A DNA stretch of 64,000 bases, taken from contig OX637338.1 of assembly GCA_951799405.1 (NCBI GenBank), positions 3,720,001 to 3,784,000 of the forward strand, given 5' to 3'. The translations under genes were made by a program, and so were the position numbers. The stretch is from Agapetus fuscipes (lineage: Eukaryota; Arthropoda; Insecta; Trichoptera; Glossosomatidae). The notes under the pieces are model-generated. The model saw only the letters and a program-made list of their open reading frames with translations, was not told the DNA's origin and did not search any database. Of the stretch, positions 44,427-54,620 are shown in pieces; within the stretch, counting starts at the first letter, position 1, and each line of letters begins with the position of its first letter.

Positions 44427-44663
44427 GTGAGTTTTGATTAAGTGTTGATCCCTTCATTGTCGATTCATTATTGAGGTGTATTAAAGAAATTGAACTATGG
44501 GGTATCTGCTTAGAATTGGTAAAGTGATTGTCCCGAAATCTTTATTTATATAACCTTGAACTGACTTTTTATTTAAAATGGGTAGGTGCGGGTAATGTGG
44601 ACCGGTATAGTTGTGGTAAATATGGACCAGTAGGCCATAATTGACACATTTATTTCTTTCTAG
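44427..44663 (+). other. Candidate 5' UTR intron of the pogo element
   Basis: A consensus donor GTGAGT begins at 44427 and a pyrimidine-rich acceptor TTTATTTCTTTCTAG ends at 44663, six bases before the transposase ATG. Splicing would remove the internal TIR-like motifs at 44586-44630 and the short upstream frames lying within the intron. It is predicted from sequence only. Confidence 0.5.
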
Positions 44664-44669
44664 GAACTG

Positions 44670-46586
44670 ATGGCTCCCACGCTCTCAAAACCTTCTAAAG
44701 TTCGTCAAACATGGAACAAGGATGCTATGAAAGAAGCTATCCAAGCCATAAGGGAGAAAAAAATGGGGTTTCTAAAGGCATCGAAAACTTTTAACGTTCC
44801 TAAAACGACACTTCGTCGTTTGGTTGCTGATAAAGACAAACCTTTGGACGTGTTAACATCTGCCAAGTTAGGAAGAAAACCGGTTCTGCCACCAGAGCTG
44901 GAAGATTCACTCGTTGGTTATGTCTTAATCATGGAAGCAAAATTTTTTGGACTTACGCGAAGAGATATCAGAACACTGGCGTTCCAGCTAGCAGTCAAAA
45001 ATAACCTTGCGAATCCATTTTCAACCATCCATCAGTGTGCTGGAAGAGATTGGCTACGCTTGTTTCTTAAACGCCATCCAACTCTCTCGTTTCGTCAGCC
45101 TACGGGAACATCTGAAGCTCGCGCCAAAGGTTTCAATAAAGAAAATGTTAGCCTCTTCTTTGATTTGTTGGAAAAGGAAATGGAAGAACATCACTTTAGT
45201 CCGGACAACATCTACAACGTTGATGAGACTGGAATTTCAGTAGTTCCAAATAAACTGCCAAAAGTATTAAGTCTTAGAGGTAAAAGACAGATTGGAGCAC
45301 TAACTTCTGCCGAAAGAGGATCCCTGATAACATGCATAATGTGCATGAGTGCAGGAGGTGGATTCGTACCGCCAATGTTTATTTTTCCTCGGAAGAAAGA
45401 CAACCTTCTTCTTATGAGAGGTGCTCCACCAGGCTCTATCCACGCCAATCATCCCTCAGGTTGGGTGCAAACGAATCTGTTCACTAAATGGTTTCGGCAC
45501 TTCATCAATAAAGTGAAACCCACTGCATCGTCCCCTGTTTTGCTTATATTAGATGGGCATTCAAGTCATATGAGAAATATCGAACTTATCGATCTGGCCA
45601 GAGAAAACCACGTGCATCTTTTGTCGATTCCACCTCATTCCAGCCACAAGATTCAGCCACTGGATAAAACTTTCATGGGGCCACTAAAAAAATACTATGC
45701 AGAAGAAATAAGATGCTGGCTAAGAGTAAATGTTCGAGCCCTAACACATTTTGACATTGTGGAGTTACTTGGCCGAGCTTACCTACGAACACAAACGGGA
45801 GAAATAGCTGTGAAAGGATTTGACTCTACTGGAATCTATCCAGTTAATCGATACATCTTTAAAGATCATGATTTCATTGCAGCTGAGGAGGTCAATCAAG
45901 AGCTACCCAATTCAAATTATTCTCAGACGCAGGAAAATGTTCACCAGGCAACAGATGAAAACACAACAGTCTCTCAGAACGTAGATTCTCCGCAATTGCC
46001 AGTCACCATTGATACAGCGGCAACGACTCATCAAAAACCTACGACTTCTGCTACGTTTGACCCAAAACCATCGACTTCAACTGGTTCAAGAGAAAATTCA
46101 TATGTTACACCTCACCAAATATCTCCCATCCCTGTAAGAATGAAGAAACAGTCCAACCGAGGAAGAAAACCTGGTAAATCGGAACTATTAACATCTTCAC
46201 CATACAAGCAGGCGTTAGAAGAATCACTGAAAAAAAAAGAAGACAAGGAATCGAAGAAAAAAAATCCTAGAAAATCAAAAAAAGATCCAAAGAACAAAGC
46301 ATGCAAAAATTTGAAATTTAACGCAAAGAAAGGCAAGAAAGCAACTAAAGAAATAATACAAGCTTCATCATCAGAGTCTGATGGTGAGTACATTCCAGAT
46401 GATTCATCTGAGGGTAGTCCTGATAGAAGATGCCGGAATGATGCTAGCTGTATTTATTGTACCGGCTTATATTCTGAAGATCGACGAGGAGAAACATGGT
46501 TACAGTGTGTATCATGCAACCTATGGGCTCACGAAGACTGTTCTGAATGTTTAAATGATTATTTTTTGTGTGATTATTGCAAGTAA
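44670..46586 (+). CDS. Pogo-family transposase with C-terminal PHD-type finger
   Basis: 638 residues. The enzyme should bind the element's ends and catalyse cut-and-paste excision and integration at TA. Residues ~11-52 (KVRQTW...KTTLRRLV) form a psq-type helix-turn-helix. Residues ~70-150 contain [13 protein letters not shown] and ARAKGFN, the CENP-B/Tc5-type DNA-binding domain. Residues ~175-395 are the DDE_1 catalytic domain: D185 in NVDETG, D295 in [11 protein letters not shown]332 in QPLDKTF, so a D109D36D layout. Residues ~400-590 are Ser/Thr-rich and then Lys-rich, probably disordered with nuclear-localisation potential, ending in an acidic [13 protein letters not shown] patch. Residues 594-637 have C-x2-C-x15-C-x2-C-x4-H-x2-C-x9-C-x2-C, a C4HC3 pattern as in PHD fingers, which usually read histone tails. 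There is no stop or frameshift. The first ATG after the predicted acceptor is used. It could alternatively be a domesticated gene, but intact ends and target duplication favour a transposon. Confidence 0.93.
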   Translation: MAPTLSKPSKVRQTWNKDAMKEAIQAIREKKMGFLKASKTFNVPKTTLRRLVADKDKPLDVLTSAKLGRKPVLPPELEDSLVGYVLIMEAKFFGLTRRDIRTLAFQLAVKNNLANPFSTIHQCAGRDWLRLFLKRHPTLSFRQPTGTSEARAKGFNKENVSLFFDLLEKEMEEHHFSPDNIYNVDETGISVVPNKLPKVLSLRGKRQIGALTSAERGSLITCIMCMSAGGGFVPPMFIFPRKKDNLLLMRGAPPGSIHANHPSGWVQTNLFTKWFRHFINKVKPTASSPVLLILDGHSSHMRNIELIDLARENHVHLLSIPPHSSHKIQPLDKTFMGPLKKYYAEEIRCWLRVNVRALTHFDIVELLGRAYLRTQTGEIAVKGFDSTGIYPVNRYIFKDHDFIAAEEVNQELPNSNYSQTQENVHQATDENTTVSQNVDSPQLPVTIDTAATTHQKPTTSATFDPKPSTSTGSRENSYVTPHQISPIPVRMKKQSNRGRKPGKSELLTSSPYKQALEESLKKKEDKESKKKNPRKSKKDPKNKACKNLKFNAKKGKKATKEIIQASSSESDGEYIPDDSSEGSPDRRCRNDASCIYCTGLYSEDRRGETWLQCVSCNLWAHEDCSECLNDYFLCDYCK

Positions 46587-46881
46587 AACCCTTTGTAATT
46601 TCCAACTACGCCACAGTGTGTTGAATATGGACCACCTTGGTCCATATTTAACACCCTGTGGGCCATATTACCCACATGTATGGGATTTTCTCAAAATGGG
46701 AGTTTGCTAGAAATTTTAATTTTAATTTCGTTAATTATGGAGAAGTTCCTATTTTTTTGTTTGTTTATGATGGATGATTAAACATAAGACTGCTTAATAA
46801 TAAAAGTGTTTCTATTTAAATGTATTACTTGGTTTTATTTTCGAAATAGTTATTGGTGGTCCATATTTGCCGCACTTACTC

Positions 46882-47095
46882 TATATATCAACATTTAAAA
46901 TTCATATTAAATGCATGCCCACAAACAAACACGTGTAGGTAATGCTGCATGTGTACTTACAAAATAAAAACCAAACCTCAAATAAATATAGATCCTTCAA
47001 CTTTTTCTGACCTTCCTTGAAATAGGCGTGACATTGGCAAAGTGAAACATTTTTTACAGAATGAGGGTTCAGCCTCATACCAGCCTTGAACATAA
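46882..47095 (-). repeat. ~240-bp retroposon copy
   Basis: Minus-strand copy, diverged and shortened, next to the pogo right end: ATGCATGCCCACAAACAAAC, AATAGGCGTGACATTGGC, CAGCCTCATACCAGCC. Confidence 0.8.
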
Positions 47096-47205
47096 ACCCT
47101 GAAACTTTTGCCAAACTTCACGAAGATTTCAAATTTTGTACACAGTTCCAACTTAAACCAAATTAAAAAAATAATAATAATAATTTCACATCCAAAAAGA
47201 GTATC

Positions 47206-47472
47206 TATTCTAAATCTAAATCTAAATCTAAGCTGCAAAGATATGTATCATTTGAGATTCGTATTAAATGCATTCCCACAAGCAGACATGCATAATTTCG
47301 CGCTTACACATGCCGCATGTGGACCTACAATATAAAAACCCCAATCTCAAATGAACATAAGCCCTGCAACTCTTGCCGACCTTCCCTGAAGCAGGGGTGA
47401 CATTGGCAAAGTGAACCATTTTTTACAGTACTATGGGTGGTCAGCCGCATACCAACCTATCAGTCAAGGAGT
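47206..47472 (-). repeat. ~240-bp retroposon copy (subfamily B)
   Basis: Complete minus-strand copy with a (TCTAAA)n tail (CTAAATCTAAATCTAAATCT) on the left and CAACCTATCAGTCAAGGAGT at the right. Confidence 0.9.
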
Positions 47473-47577
47473 AGGTACAAGCAATTAATACAATCAAATA
47501 TATAAAACAAATAAATTCTAAGCAATTAAACAGTAAAAAATTAAAAAACCACAACACATATTTTTTTAATTTAAAAG

Positions 47578-47800
47578 CCTCAGCTTTAACCGCCAGCATT
47601 ACAGATCAACCGCCATTTCTTTCGATCCTTGCATACTTCTTTCATTTCATCCAGAGCCATAACCTTTTTCATACAAGCTCTCCTTTTATTATGACTCTGG
47701 ATATCCCATTCATTCGCTATTTCGAAAATTTGGTCCATCCATACCTTTCTCGGTCTTCCTCTTCCACGACATCCATTAATTATATCCATTATTCAATACT
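47578..47800 (-). pseudogene. 5'-truncated LINE C-terminal fragment
   Basis: The minus-strand frame (47789-47586) reads GCRGRGRPRKVWMDQIFEIA and MKEVCKDRKKWRLICNAGG. It is the same C-terminal LINE tail as at 36686-36886 but about 30 percent different by eye, and without the GTTACA tail. Confidence 0.8.
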
Positions 47801-48147
47801 TTAAAATTTCAAACAATAAATTTTGCACAGCTCTTTCTATCAAGTGTCTAACGTTCATTCAACTCTTTTTGCACATGTGCAAAAAACATTGAACATGTCG
47901 CACAATAATAATAATTACCATAGTCTCTTAATGTGCAAAAAATCAAATTCAACCGCAGGAATAATAAACTCCCAGCACATGTTTAGCAGAGTCTACGCGA
48001 GTCTGTTCCATTCACTCGTTTATTTTTTGCAATACGCAACACTCATTCATGCAAAAATTATTATAGAAAAACTAGTAATTATTCGCTCAGAGATAAAATG
48101 CTGTTAAAGTTTGATTTGGAATTTTCTTTAATGTCTATATTATCTAT
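47801..48147. other. Unique sequence, no gene
   Basis: A 94-codon frame (47823-48107) lacks recognisable domains. Repeated CATGTGCAAAAAA and ATGTGCAAAAAAT short motifs occur at 47873-47945. Confidence 0.45.
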
Positions 48148-48695
48148 AATCTAAGGTGCAAAGATATATTGGCATTTAAGGCTCATCTTAAATCCACGCC
48201 CACAAGCAGGAACATGTAAGTACGCGCTTACACATCCTGCATGTGCACTTAAAGAAAAACAAAACCTTACATGAATATAAACCTTGCAACTCCTACAGCC
48301 TTTCCCTGAAACTGAGGTGACATAGACAAGAGTGAACGAAATTTTTACAGCATGGGAAGCAGCCCATAAGCATTTGGATGCTGTAAAAACTTGGTACACT
48401 TTTCCGATGCTACACTGGTTTCAGGGAAAGGTGACAGAAGTTGCAAGGCTTATGTTTATGTGAGGTTTGTATTATTTTGTAAGTTCACATGCAGAATTTG
48501 TAAACACGAACTTACATGTGTCTCCAAGTCCAAGGGACTTCCAAGTCGAAGGGGCTTTCAAAATCTTTAATTATTCATCAAGGCCACACTCGACATCAAG
48601 GCATCTAAATCTAAGTTGCAAAGATATGTATCATTTGAGGTTCATATTAAATGCATTCCTACAAGCAGACACGCATAATTTTGCGCTCACACAAG
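48148..48695. repeat. Head-to-head pair plus fragment of ~240-bp retroposons
   Basis: 48148-48370 is a minus copy, 48371-48520 a plus copy (GCTGTAAAAACTTGG...GCATGTG) and 48603-48695 another minus fragment. The first two meet at their 5' ends, making a long imperfect inverted repeat around 48370. Confidence 0.8.
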
Positions 48696-48779
48696 GCATA
48701 CTTAATCAAAACCATCATAAAAGCTTGTATGTAGTTGAAATTTCATTGTACCTACTTAACATTTAAAAAATGCAAAAAA

Positions 48780-49194
48780 AAAACGCTAGCGAAAATTCCG
48801 CAGTATATTTCACAAGTTGACGTGGGATCCTGCGCCCGCAGCGGATATGGAGAGATGGCATGTATTGCCAACGCGAAGGCTTAATGTGCTCATCTGATTT
48901 TTTCCCAACATTAAAAGCGATTTGAAGATTGTGTGGCGGTTACAGCAACAATCGCAATAATTCACTTTGCAAAAAAACCACTCGCGATGTATGGGGAGCA
49001 TGTGGGACGCTTTATAAATAACTCGGTATGTTGGATAATGCGAAAATTCTTACTTAGGAGTATGTATGTATAATCTAACGACTTTTATTGAAAAACATGA
49101 TTAATCTTTCAGATTTCTCAAAAATACAATTAAATTTATACATTGTCGGAAGAATCCTAAAGTTCTAGTAATTTGAGTAACAGTTATTAATATT
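48780..49194. other. Unique GC-mixed island, no gene
   Basis: 48790-49020 (GACGTGGGATCCTGCGCCCG, GCCAACGCGAAGGC, TGTGTGGCGGTTACAGCAAC) is free of recognised repeats and could be a conserved non-coding element. No frame is convincing. Confidence 0.4.
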
Positions 49195-49197
49195 GAC

Positions 49198-49228
49198 CTG
49201 ATGATGACCAACAAGGTCGAAAACGTTC
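49198..49228 (+). ncRNA. Hammerhead-like ribozyme core
   Basis: CTGATGA (49198-49204), a stem II of GACC with GGTC closing a short loop, GAAA (49219-49222), ACGT, TC. Core and stem II are perfect. The flanking AATATTGA and TCAATATT (about 49258) could pair, but not in register with the expected cleavage site, so stem I seems degenerate. Confidence 0.4.
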
Positions 49229-49464
49229 ATAATGATTAATTAAAATAAATCAATATTTGAGAAAAGAAACAGTGTTGTTAGAATTTTGTTTCTTAAATAC
49301 AAAAATCAAACAGTTATTATCGTCTTAAATCTACCTATAAAGGCGTCGTTAAACAGGAAGCGTTTTTATCGCGCGTCTAGGCGCTCAAGCGTCCCGGTGT
49401 AAAGCGCTGCGTTTACTGAAAATATGTACACGCCCTGTCAAACAGAGCAGACGCGCTACCAGTT

Positions 49465-49870
49465 CGTCCCCAGTGCTTGTTTGGCTTATCCACCAATTGA
49501 ATCAAAGATGACCTTTTAATTAAATTGTCTTAATATTCACATTCTAAACAATATGAGCTAAGAAATAAATGTAAAGTATGATAATGTGAGAGCTGTTTGA
49601 AATATTTTTCAAATCGATGCTGGAGTGATGTTTTCCGGGATCTGTTGCCTTCGTATGTGGGAGCTGGAGTTTCCGGACGTTTCGCCCATTTCTACGATGG
49701 GCTTCTTCAACGTGAAGTATGATGATGATGAAGATGATCTTAATGAAAACTGCGAGCTCTTATTTTAGAACTCTTATTTTTCAAACCAATTTACAGTTTT
49801 CATAAGACACATTGGTCCAGTACACAGACAAACATTGCTCATGTGAAATTACCAACTAAAAATTATATAA
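49465..49870. mobile_element. GCTTGTTTGTC MITE with inserted foldback arm
   Basis: The left end CCCAGTGCTTGTTTGGCTTA and right end CATAAGACACATTGGTCCAG then ACATTGCTCATGTG match the MITE in the tandem units. One arm of the foldback family (49616-49715, GATGCTGGAGTGATGTTTTC...) lies inside. It shows that the foldback element exists in single-arm form. Confidence 0.75.
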
Positions 49871-50055
49871 GTACTAAAGGTCCATCCAGCCTTACAGCAA
49901 CTGGGTCTTGCTTAAGTATTGGCGCTAACCGACCGTAATAGACTGTAGCGACGACCAAGCTCGTAAACACCTCTGCATCACTACAGCAAGTGTCATAGCC
50001 CCCTAGAGTCTCTGAAATCTAGGGAGTCTCCCGCACAGGATTTCTAAAAAAAATA
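49871..50055 (+). repeat. Family-1 SINE 3' body
   Basis: AAAGGTCCATCCAGCCTTAC, CTGGGTCTTGCTTAAGTATT, GCGACGACCAAGCTCGTAAA, CTAGGGAGTCTCCCGCACAG and a poly-A tail. The tRNA-like head is missing. It supplies the 3' half of the family consensus. Confidence 0.8.
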
Positions 50056-50307
50056 ATACACTTCTTTTATTCTCACCCAGCAAGTTCTATTCTTTCGCAT
50101 TTTGATAATTAAATAATAATTGTTTTCTACTCCCCCGAGAATCGAACCCACGACCTTGCGATTTCAAATCAATATCATGAACTAACTAACTGTAATGTTG
50201 GCGGCTAGGGTTTATTAAATTGGAATTTGTTTTTATTTGTAAATGGATATTTTGTATTTGGATATTATTATTTAGTGATGTATAAAATGTAATTTGTCGT
50301 GTGTGTG

Positions 50308-50570
50308 TGTTCCTTGACTTATAGGTTGGTATGCGGCTGACTACCCATGCTGTAAAAATGGTTCACTTTGCCAATGTCACCCCTGTCTCAGGGAAGGACG
50401 GCAAGAGTTGCAGGGTGTATGTCCATTTGAGATTTGGTTTTTATGTTGTAGGTTCACATGAGGCATGTGCAAGCGCGAACTTGTACGTGTCTGGTTGTGA
50501 GAATGCATGTAATGTGAATCTCCAATGTAACATATCTTTGGAACTTAGATTAGATTAGATTAGATTAACT
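50308..50570 (+). repeat. ~240-bp retroposon, complete copy (subfamily B)
   Basis: Type copy of subfamily B: CCTTGACTTATAGGTTGGTA at the start, GTTGTAGGTTCACATGAGGC in the middle, and a tail of GATTA units (AGATTAGATTAGATTAGATT) at the end. Confidence 0.92.
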
Positions 50571-51057
50571 AGACTACGGACTGGACAAGGGATTATACAT
50601 AAGCACGAGATCATAGTCCTGCTGATGATGCAATCAGGTCGAAATCCCTCACACGGCATAATTTACATCAGCTAACACCACATTCTCACTGTTGGTATTT
50701 ACTCCAGTTCCCTGGGGAGGTGGACCGGCCCGGTCAACTAATGATCTGATTTCCTGCAGCAACGCTTCCTCTAACTAACTCCTAGCCGCAAGCATGGCTG
50801 ACGCAGATTTCCTCATCTCGTCCCAACCCAGCGAGAGCTCCACAGTAAAACTTTTACCAGACAGGAAGATGGATGGCGTAAATTATTTTCTTTGATGTGG
50901 AAAAGTTAGTTGTTTTAAATGTAAGCGATTTGAACTGTGAAGCAAGACTGAAAAGATCTTTACTTTTGAATTGGAGTTTCTCGGTTGAAATGTATAAGTA
51001 GCTATCTACATATAGTTGAGTACGAATCTACATTTTTTCAGGATTTCTTTTCGCGAA
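50571..51057. other. Unique sequence with a hammerhead-like relic
   Basis: 50622-50650 has CTGATGA, an unpaired stem II region, GAAA, TCCC and TC: the same layout as the other hammerhead-like loci but degenerate. 50700-50870 is GC-richer (AGGTGGACCGGCCCGGTCAA, AACGCTTCCTCTAAC) with no recognisable frame. Confidence 0.35.
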
Positions 51058-51275
51058 TCTATAATCTATCTATAATCTAAGTTGCAAGGATATATTCATT
51101 CAAAGCTCCCACAAACAAACACGTGTAGTTCGCGCTTACAAATGCTGATTGTGTACTTACAAATAAAATCCAAACCTCAAATGAACATAAGCCCTGCAAC
51201 TCTTGCCGACATTCCCTGAAAAAGGGGTGACATTGGCAAAGTGAACCATTTTTTACAGTATGGGTGGTCAATGTT
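51058..51275 (-). repeat. ~240-bp retroposon copy (subfamily A)
   Basis: Minus copy with an ATAATCTATCTATAATCTAA tail and GTATGGGTGGTCA at the 5' side, where it is cut short. It is followed by a (CTT)n-headed fragment at 51287-51345 that resembles the insert at 54402. Confidence 0.88.
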
Positions 51276-51399
51276 GTATATTTTATCTTCTTCATCTTCT
51301 TCTTCTTTGTGGCGGATTCCCGCATTCAGCAGGGGCGCCAGTGTCAAGTTGTTTTGTATATTTTATCAATAAACAGAAATTTATCGAGATTTATAATAT

Positions 51400-51620
51400 A
51401 ATCTGTAACCTGAGTTGTAAAGGTATATTCATATGAAATGCATGCTCATAAGCAGACATGCATGTGTTCGGCTTACACATGCTGCCTTGGTACTTACAAA
51501 ATAAAATAAAATAAATGAGCAAAAATCCTGCAACTTTTGCAGCTCTTCCCTAAGACAGTGGTGACATTGGCACGGTGAGTTAATTTAAAACTATGCGAGT
51601 TCAGCCTTAACCATCAATTT
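51400..51620 (-). repeat. Diverged ~240-bp retroposon copy
   Basis: AACCTGAGTTGTAAAGGTAT, GCATGCTCATAAGCAGACAT, GCAGCTCTTCCCTAAGACAG, GACATTGGCACGGTGA. Clearly older than its neighbours. Confidence 0.75.
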
Positions 51621-52684
51621 ATTATGTCGGTAATAAAATTTAGTTTTTACCTGAAATTTACGGTCGTTTAAGATATTTGCAATTAAAAATTAAATTCATT
51701 TCCAAATTTTGGATTATCGGTGTACCTTTATTGGAAAACTTATTTTATTCTCAAGTTTGATTGGTATCGTGACCAACGTCATCAAGAGACACTGCTTTTG
51801 TGCGGCGATCAAGGATCAAAAATACACATTTTTTTAACCATAAAATTCTCTAAAAAATTTATATATATTTCATTCTGTAGAACGTGCTACTTCTTGCTTG
51901 GTAGCTCGGCTTTGTTGGGCGCATGTGCGGCGTGTCGTTGATTTTCGCGAATCGAAATGCTCTGTACTCAATCTCACGGTTAGTTAGACTCGCATCACAG
52001 ACAAAGAATCAAAATACACAATAGTACACATTGTGTACGGAGCTTAATCAAAGTTAAACGGTATTCCTTTACCCTGCATTGATTGAAAGGACATTTTTTT
52101 ACCCAAACATTTTTTCTTCCCTCATAAACATTGATTCGTTGTATTAAATCTGCGATAAATTAAACTATACAGTGATTTCAAATATGAGATAAACGTATCA
52201 TCACATATATTTCTCTATGAAACTTCTTACAACTAAAAGTAATTAACAGTTTGTTACAGCTTGGTTAATCATGTCACTAAAATATATTATATAATTAGAA
52301 CATCTGGTATTTAAAATGTTTTTCTGTAATGATACATTTTTTGTATTTGTCGAGTATGTTTAACGTTTATGTACGTTCTTGCTTACATTATTTTCCGTTA
52401 GTGTTTTTATTTATTTAGTAGTACAACATTTCAAGCATCGGTAGGCAAACATGTACATTCTTAGCCATAGAAAACCGGATAGTAATTCATTTCATACTTG
52501 TGAAAATCTAGTGTAGGTATGGTTTTATTTTAATTAATTACTTAAGTACGGCAACTACTATTTGCCTGATTTGAGAATTCGCCACTGTCATATACTAAAT
52601 ACCAAATTTATACTAAGTAGCAGTAAAACATGAAAATTTTGTAAAAAAAGATCCTGAAACATTAAACGAAAATTAAAAAAATTA
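51621..52684. other. A+T-rich unique stretch, no gene
   Basis: Short frames only. 51890-51960 is slightly GC-rich (GTGCGGCGTGTCGTTGATTT). No repeat family is recognised. Confidence 0.5.
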
Positions 52685-52686
52685 AA

Positions 52687-52860
52687 ATAACCTTTGTTCT
52701 ACTACTATTTTTATTTAAATTTGTTACAAAAACAAACAAAATAAACGAGTTGACCGGTTTCGGCCTCTTGGCCATCTCAAAATGGCCTGTTTTTTTTTTG
52801 TTACAAATTTAAATAAAAATAATAGTAGAATAAAACAAAAGTTATTTTCATTTTTTTTTT
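52687..52860. repeat. Foldback repeat with hammerhead-like centre
   Basis: Arms of about 50 bp pair CTACTACTATTTTTATTTAA with TTAAATAAAAATAATAGTAG, and AATAACCTTTGTT with AACAAAAGTTATTTT. Between them, on the minus strand at 52779-52752, is TTGAGATGGCC...GGCC, GAAA, CCGG, TC. This is a hammerhead-like core lacking one base of CTGANGA. Terminal repeats of this kind with internal hammerheads are seen in Penelope-like elements. Confidence 0.65.
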
Positions 52861-53958
52861 ATTAAAATGGAATTCTACAAAGTTTCCGCTGAAACATTTC
52901 AAAAATTATTTAACGAAAAGTTTTAACCAGAAATAAGTGAGTAAAAAAAATTAAAGAAATTTTAAGTATCGTAATAATTTGTAGAATATTTTTTTACTTA
53001 AATTTAAAAAAAATCCTAAGCGCGTGACATTTAAGTCAATTTGAATAATTGAAAAACCTACATAATCACAAAGGTAGTGCGCTTAAATCATTCACAGCCA
53101 CTAGGCGGATGGGATTTTCCTTTCATTACACTAATTTGCCATTTACAAAATATTAAGCTGAGGAACCGGGGGGCAGGGCTATGTAAATTTTTGTGTGTGG
53201 GGGGGGATTAGGGGATGAAGGAGCGTGTGGGGGATTACTGGCCACGCGACCCGCAAATTATTCAAAAACGCTTTTTTACGCTAAAAACTGTGACTGATTG
53301 CTGTGGGTTGTGATTCTGAAAAAAAGTTTTTTTTTAATATAAAAATTGACACAAATCCCTGCGTACCCTGGGACGAAAATAATAATTGTGATGTGACAAT
53401 AGTTATCACTCTTATGTCAGCTGTTTATAATTGATTTATATTTTTAAATTAACCTAAAAAATGAAAGTGTAGCACCTTTGGAATGTATGCACAGAAGTAC
53501 CTTTGTAAGAAAAATTAACCAGTTTTCAGGAACCAAGATTTTTAACAGGGAATTTGAAATTTCGCAAAACAAAATGGAAAAAGACTTTTTAGATTGGGAT
53601 ACATGGAGTGTTATTCACAAAGATGCAATTCAAGCAGGCGCGTGCACAGGGTATAGGCAAATACATTTCAGAATAAATATTTTCTCCAAATTTCTTTAAA
53701 ATAACTCCTTTGAAATTGACTGATGTTCTGACGATGGCTCCAATCGAACTTAAATTTTTAATTGAAAATCTGCGTAAATGTTTTTTTACCATGTATTGCC
53801 TACCTATTAGGCGCATGTGCCTTTATGGGATGAACGCCCCTGGTCATTCAAGGATCATCGTTTTGCTTGGAAGATTAACTTTAGACGGCAGATGAGCCGT
53901 AGATTTGCTGCGTGTGAATAACACCCTAAGCGTTTTGTTTTTGATGACTTTGCTCTTA
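52861..53958. other. No recognised gene
   Basis: G-rich patch at 53165-53240. The 73-codon frame 53478-53699 and its antisense partner overlap each other and have no known domain. Weak possibility of a small degenerate gene. Confidence 0.45.
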
Positions 53959-54210
53959 TCTCTCATCTAGTATATAAAAATTAATTATGTTTGTTCACTA
54001 TGGAATCTAAGCCGCTTAACCGATTTTTATTTTAAAAATCCGAAATTATGTAAAATATTTCATGAATGTTTCCTGGAAAGTTTGATTTTGATAGGATTAC
54101 AAACAAGAACAAAAATTATCCCCGTTGTCGCGTAAGGCTGCCTCCCTTATCTGACAAAAAAATTAGATACACGAATGGCGCAGTGAAACTCGCCGGGTAC
54201 CTACTGCTAG
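53959..54210 (+). mobile_element. Short non-autonomous Helitron (252 bp)
   Basis: It starts with TC after an A (ATCTCTCATCTAGTATATAA) and ends with CTAG followed by T. A 3' hairpin GGCG...CGCC lies about 11 nt before the end. The 5' region contains AAGCCGCTTAACCGATTTTT, typical of lepidopteran Helitrons. It has no coding capacity and depends on a Rep/helicase from elsewhere. Confidence 0.82.
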
Positions 54211-54239
54211 TAAATTGCCACCTTAAAGGTAAACTGAAT

Positions 54240-54620
54240 AAGTGCTGATTCACTGATCTGAGAAATTCAATACATTACATTGGGTGTAACTTCACATAGG
54301 TGAACTAATTATAAGGAAGTGCTCATGTTCAGTTTTCACACTATTGTTATGTTTTTTCTCGTACAGAATAGGGAAAAGGTGCATTTATCTGAGAACCCCA
54401 TCTTCTTCTTCTTCGTGTCAGACACTACACTACTCTTGCCCAGTGTCGGGCAAAATCCACTGCTTCACTATTACTCTCCATTAGGTCGGCCAGTGAGCAG
54501 CTTGTTGGGCAGGCCGGGCAGATCCGAAGATGATCCATTGACTTTTGGGCTTCGCCTACACAGAGCGTGGAATGAGAACCCCATGATACCTTTATAGGCC
54601 ACTTATTCAGTTATACCTTT
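54240..54620 (+). repeat. Dispersed repeat (as 3966-4215) with nested insert
   Basis: Homologous to 3966-4215 outside the insert at 54402-54573. Matching blocks flank the insert on both sides (GCATTTATCTGAGA before, CACTTATTCAGTTATACC after). Confidence 0.75.
54402..54573 (-). mobile_element. Short retroposed insert with (GAA)n tail
   Basis: 172 bp bounded by the exact 11-bp duplication GAGAACCCCAT (54391-54401 and 54574-54584). On the minus strand it ends in GAAGAAGAAGAAG, a simple-repeat tail expected for LINE-mediated insertion. The body (CCACGCTCTGTGTAGGCGAA, TTGCCCGACACTGGGCAAGA) is probably a LINE or SINE 3' end. Confidence 0.85.

Larger units (their letters stand above)
44227..46876 (+). 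mobile_element. Complete pogo-like DNA transposon (2,650 bp)
   Basis: Perfect 21-bp inverted ends (44227-44247 and 46856-46876, starting AGTGCGGCAAATATGGACCA) are flanked by TA on both sides (44225-44226, 46877-46878). This is the Tc1/mariner/pogo target duplication. Inside is an uninterrupted transposase. TIR-like TATGGACCA motifs recur internally at 44586-44603, 44613-44630 and as a palindrome at 46624-46648. Identical ends, an intact reading frame and a clean duplication point to recent insertion and possible autonomy. Confidence 0.95.

Noticed and set aside
44228..44437. 69-codon frame at the pogo left end as an upstream exon
   Set aside because: It starts at GTG inside the TIR, has no ATG in frame at that point and is more likely 5' UTR.
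47823..48107. 94-codon frame as a gene
   Set aside because: No recognised domain, low-complexity codon use and repeat-rich surroundings.
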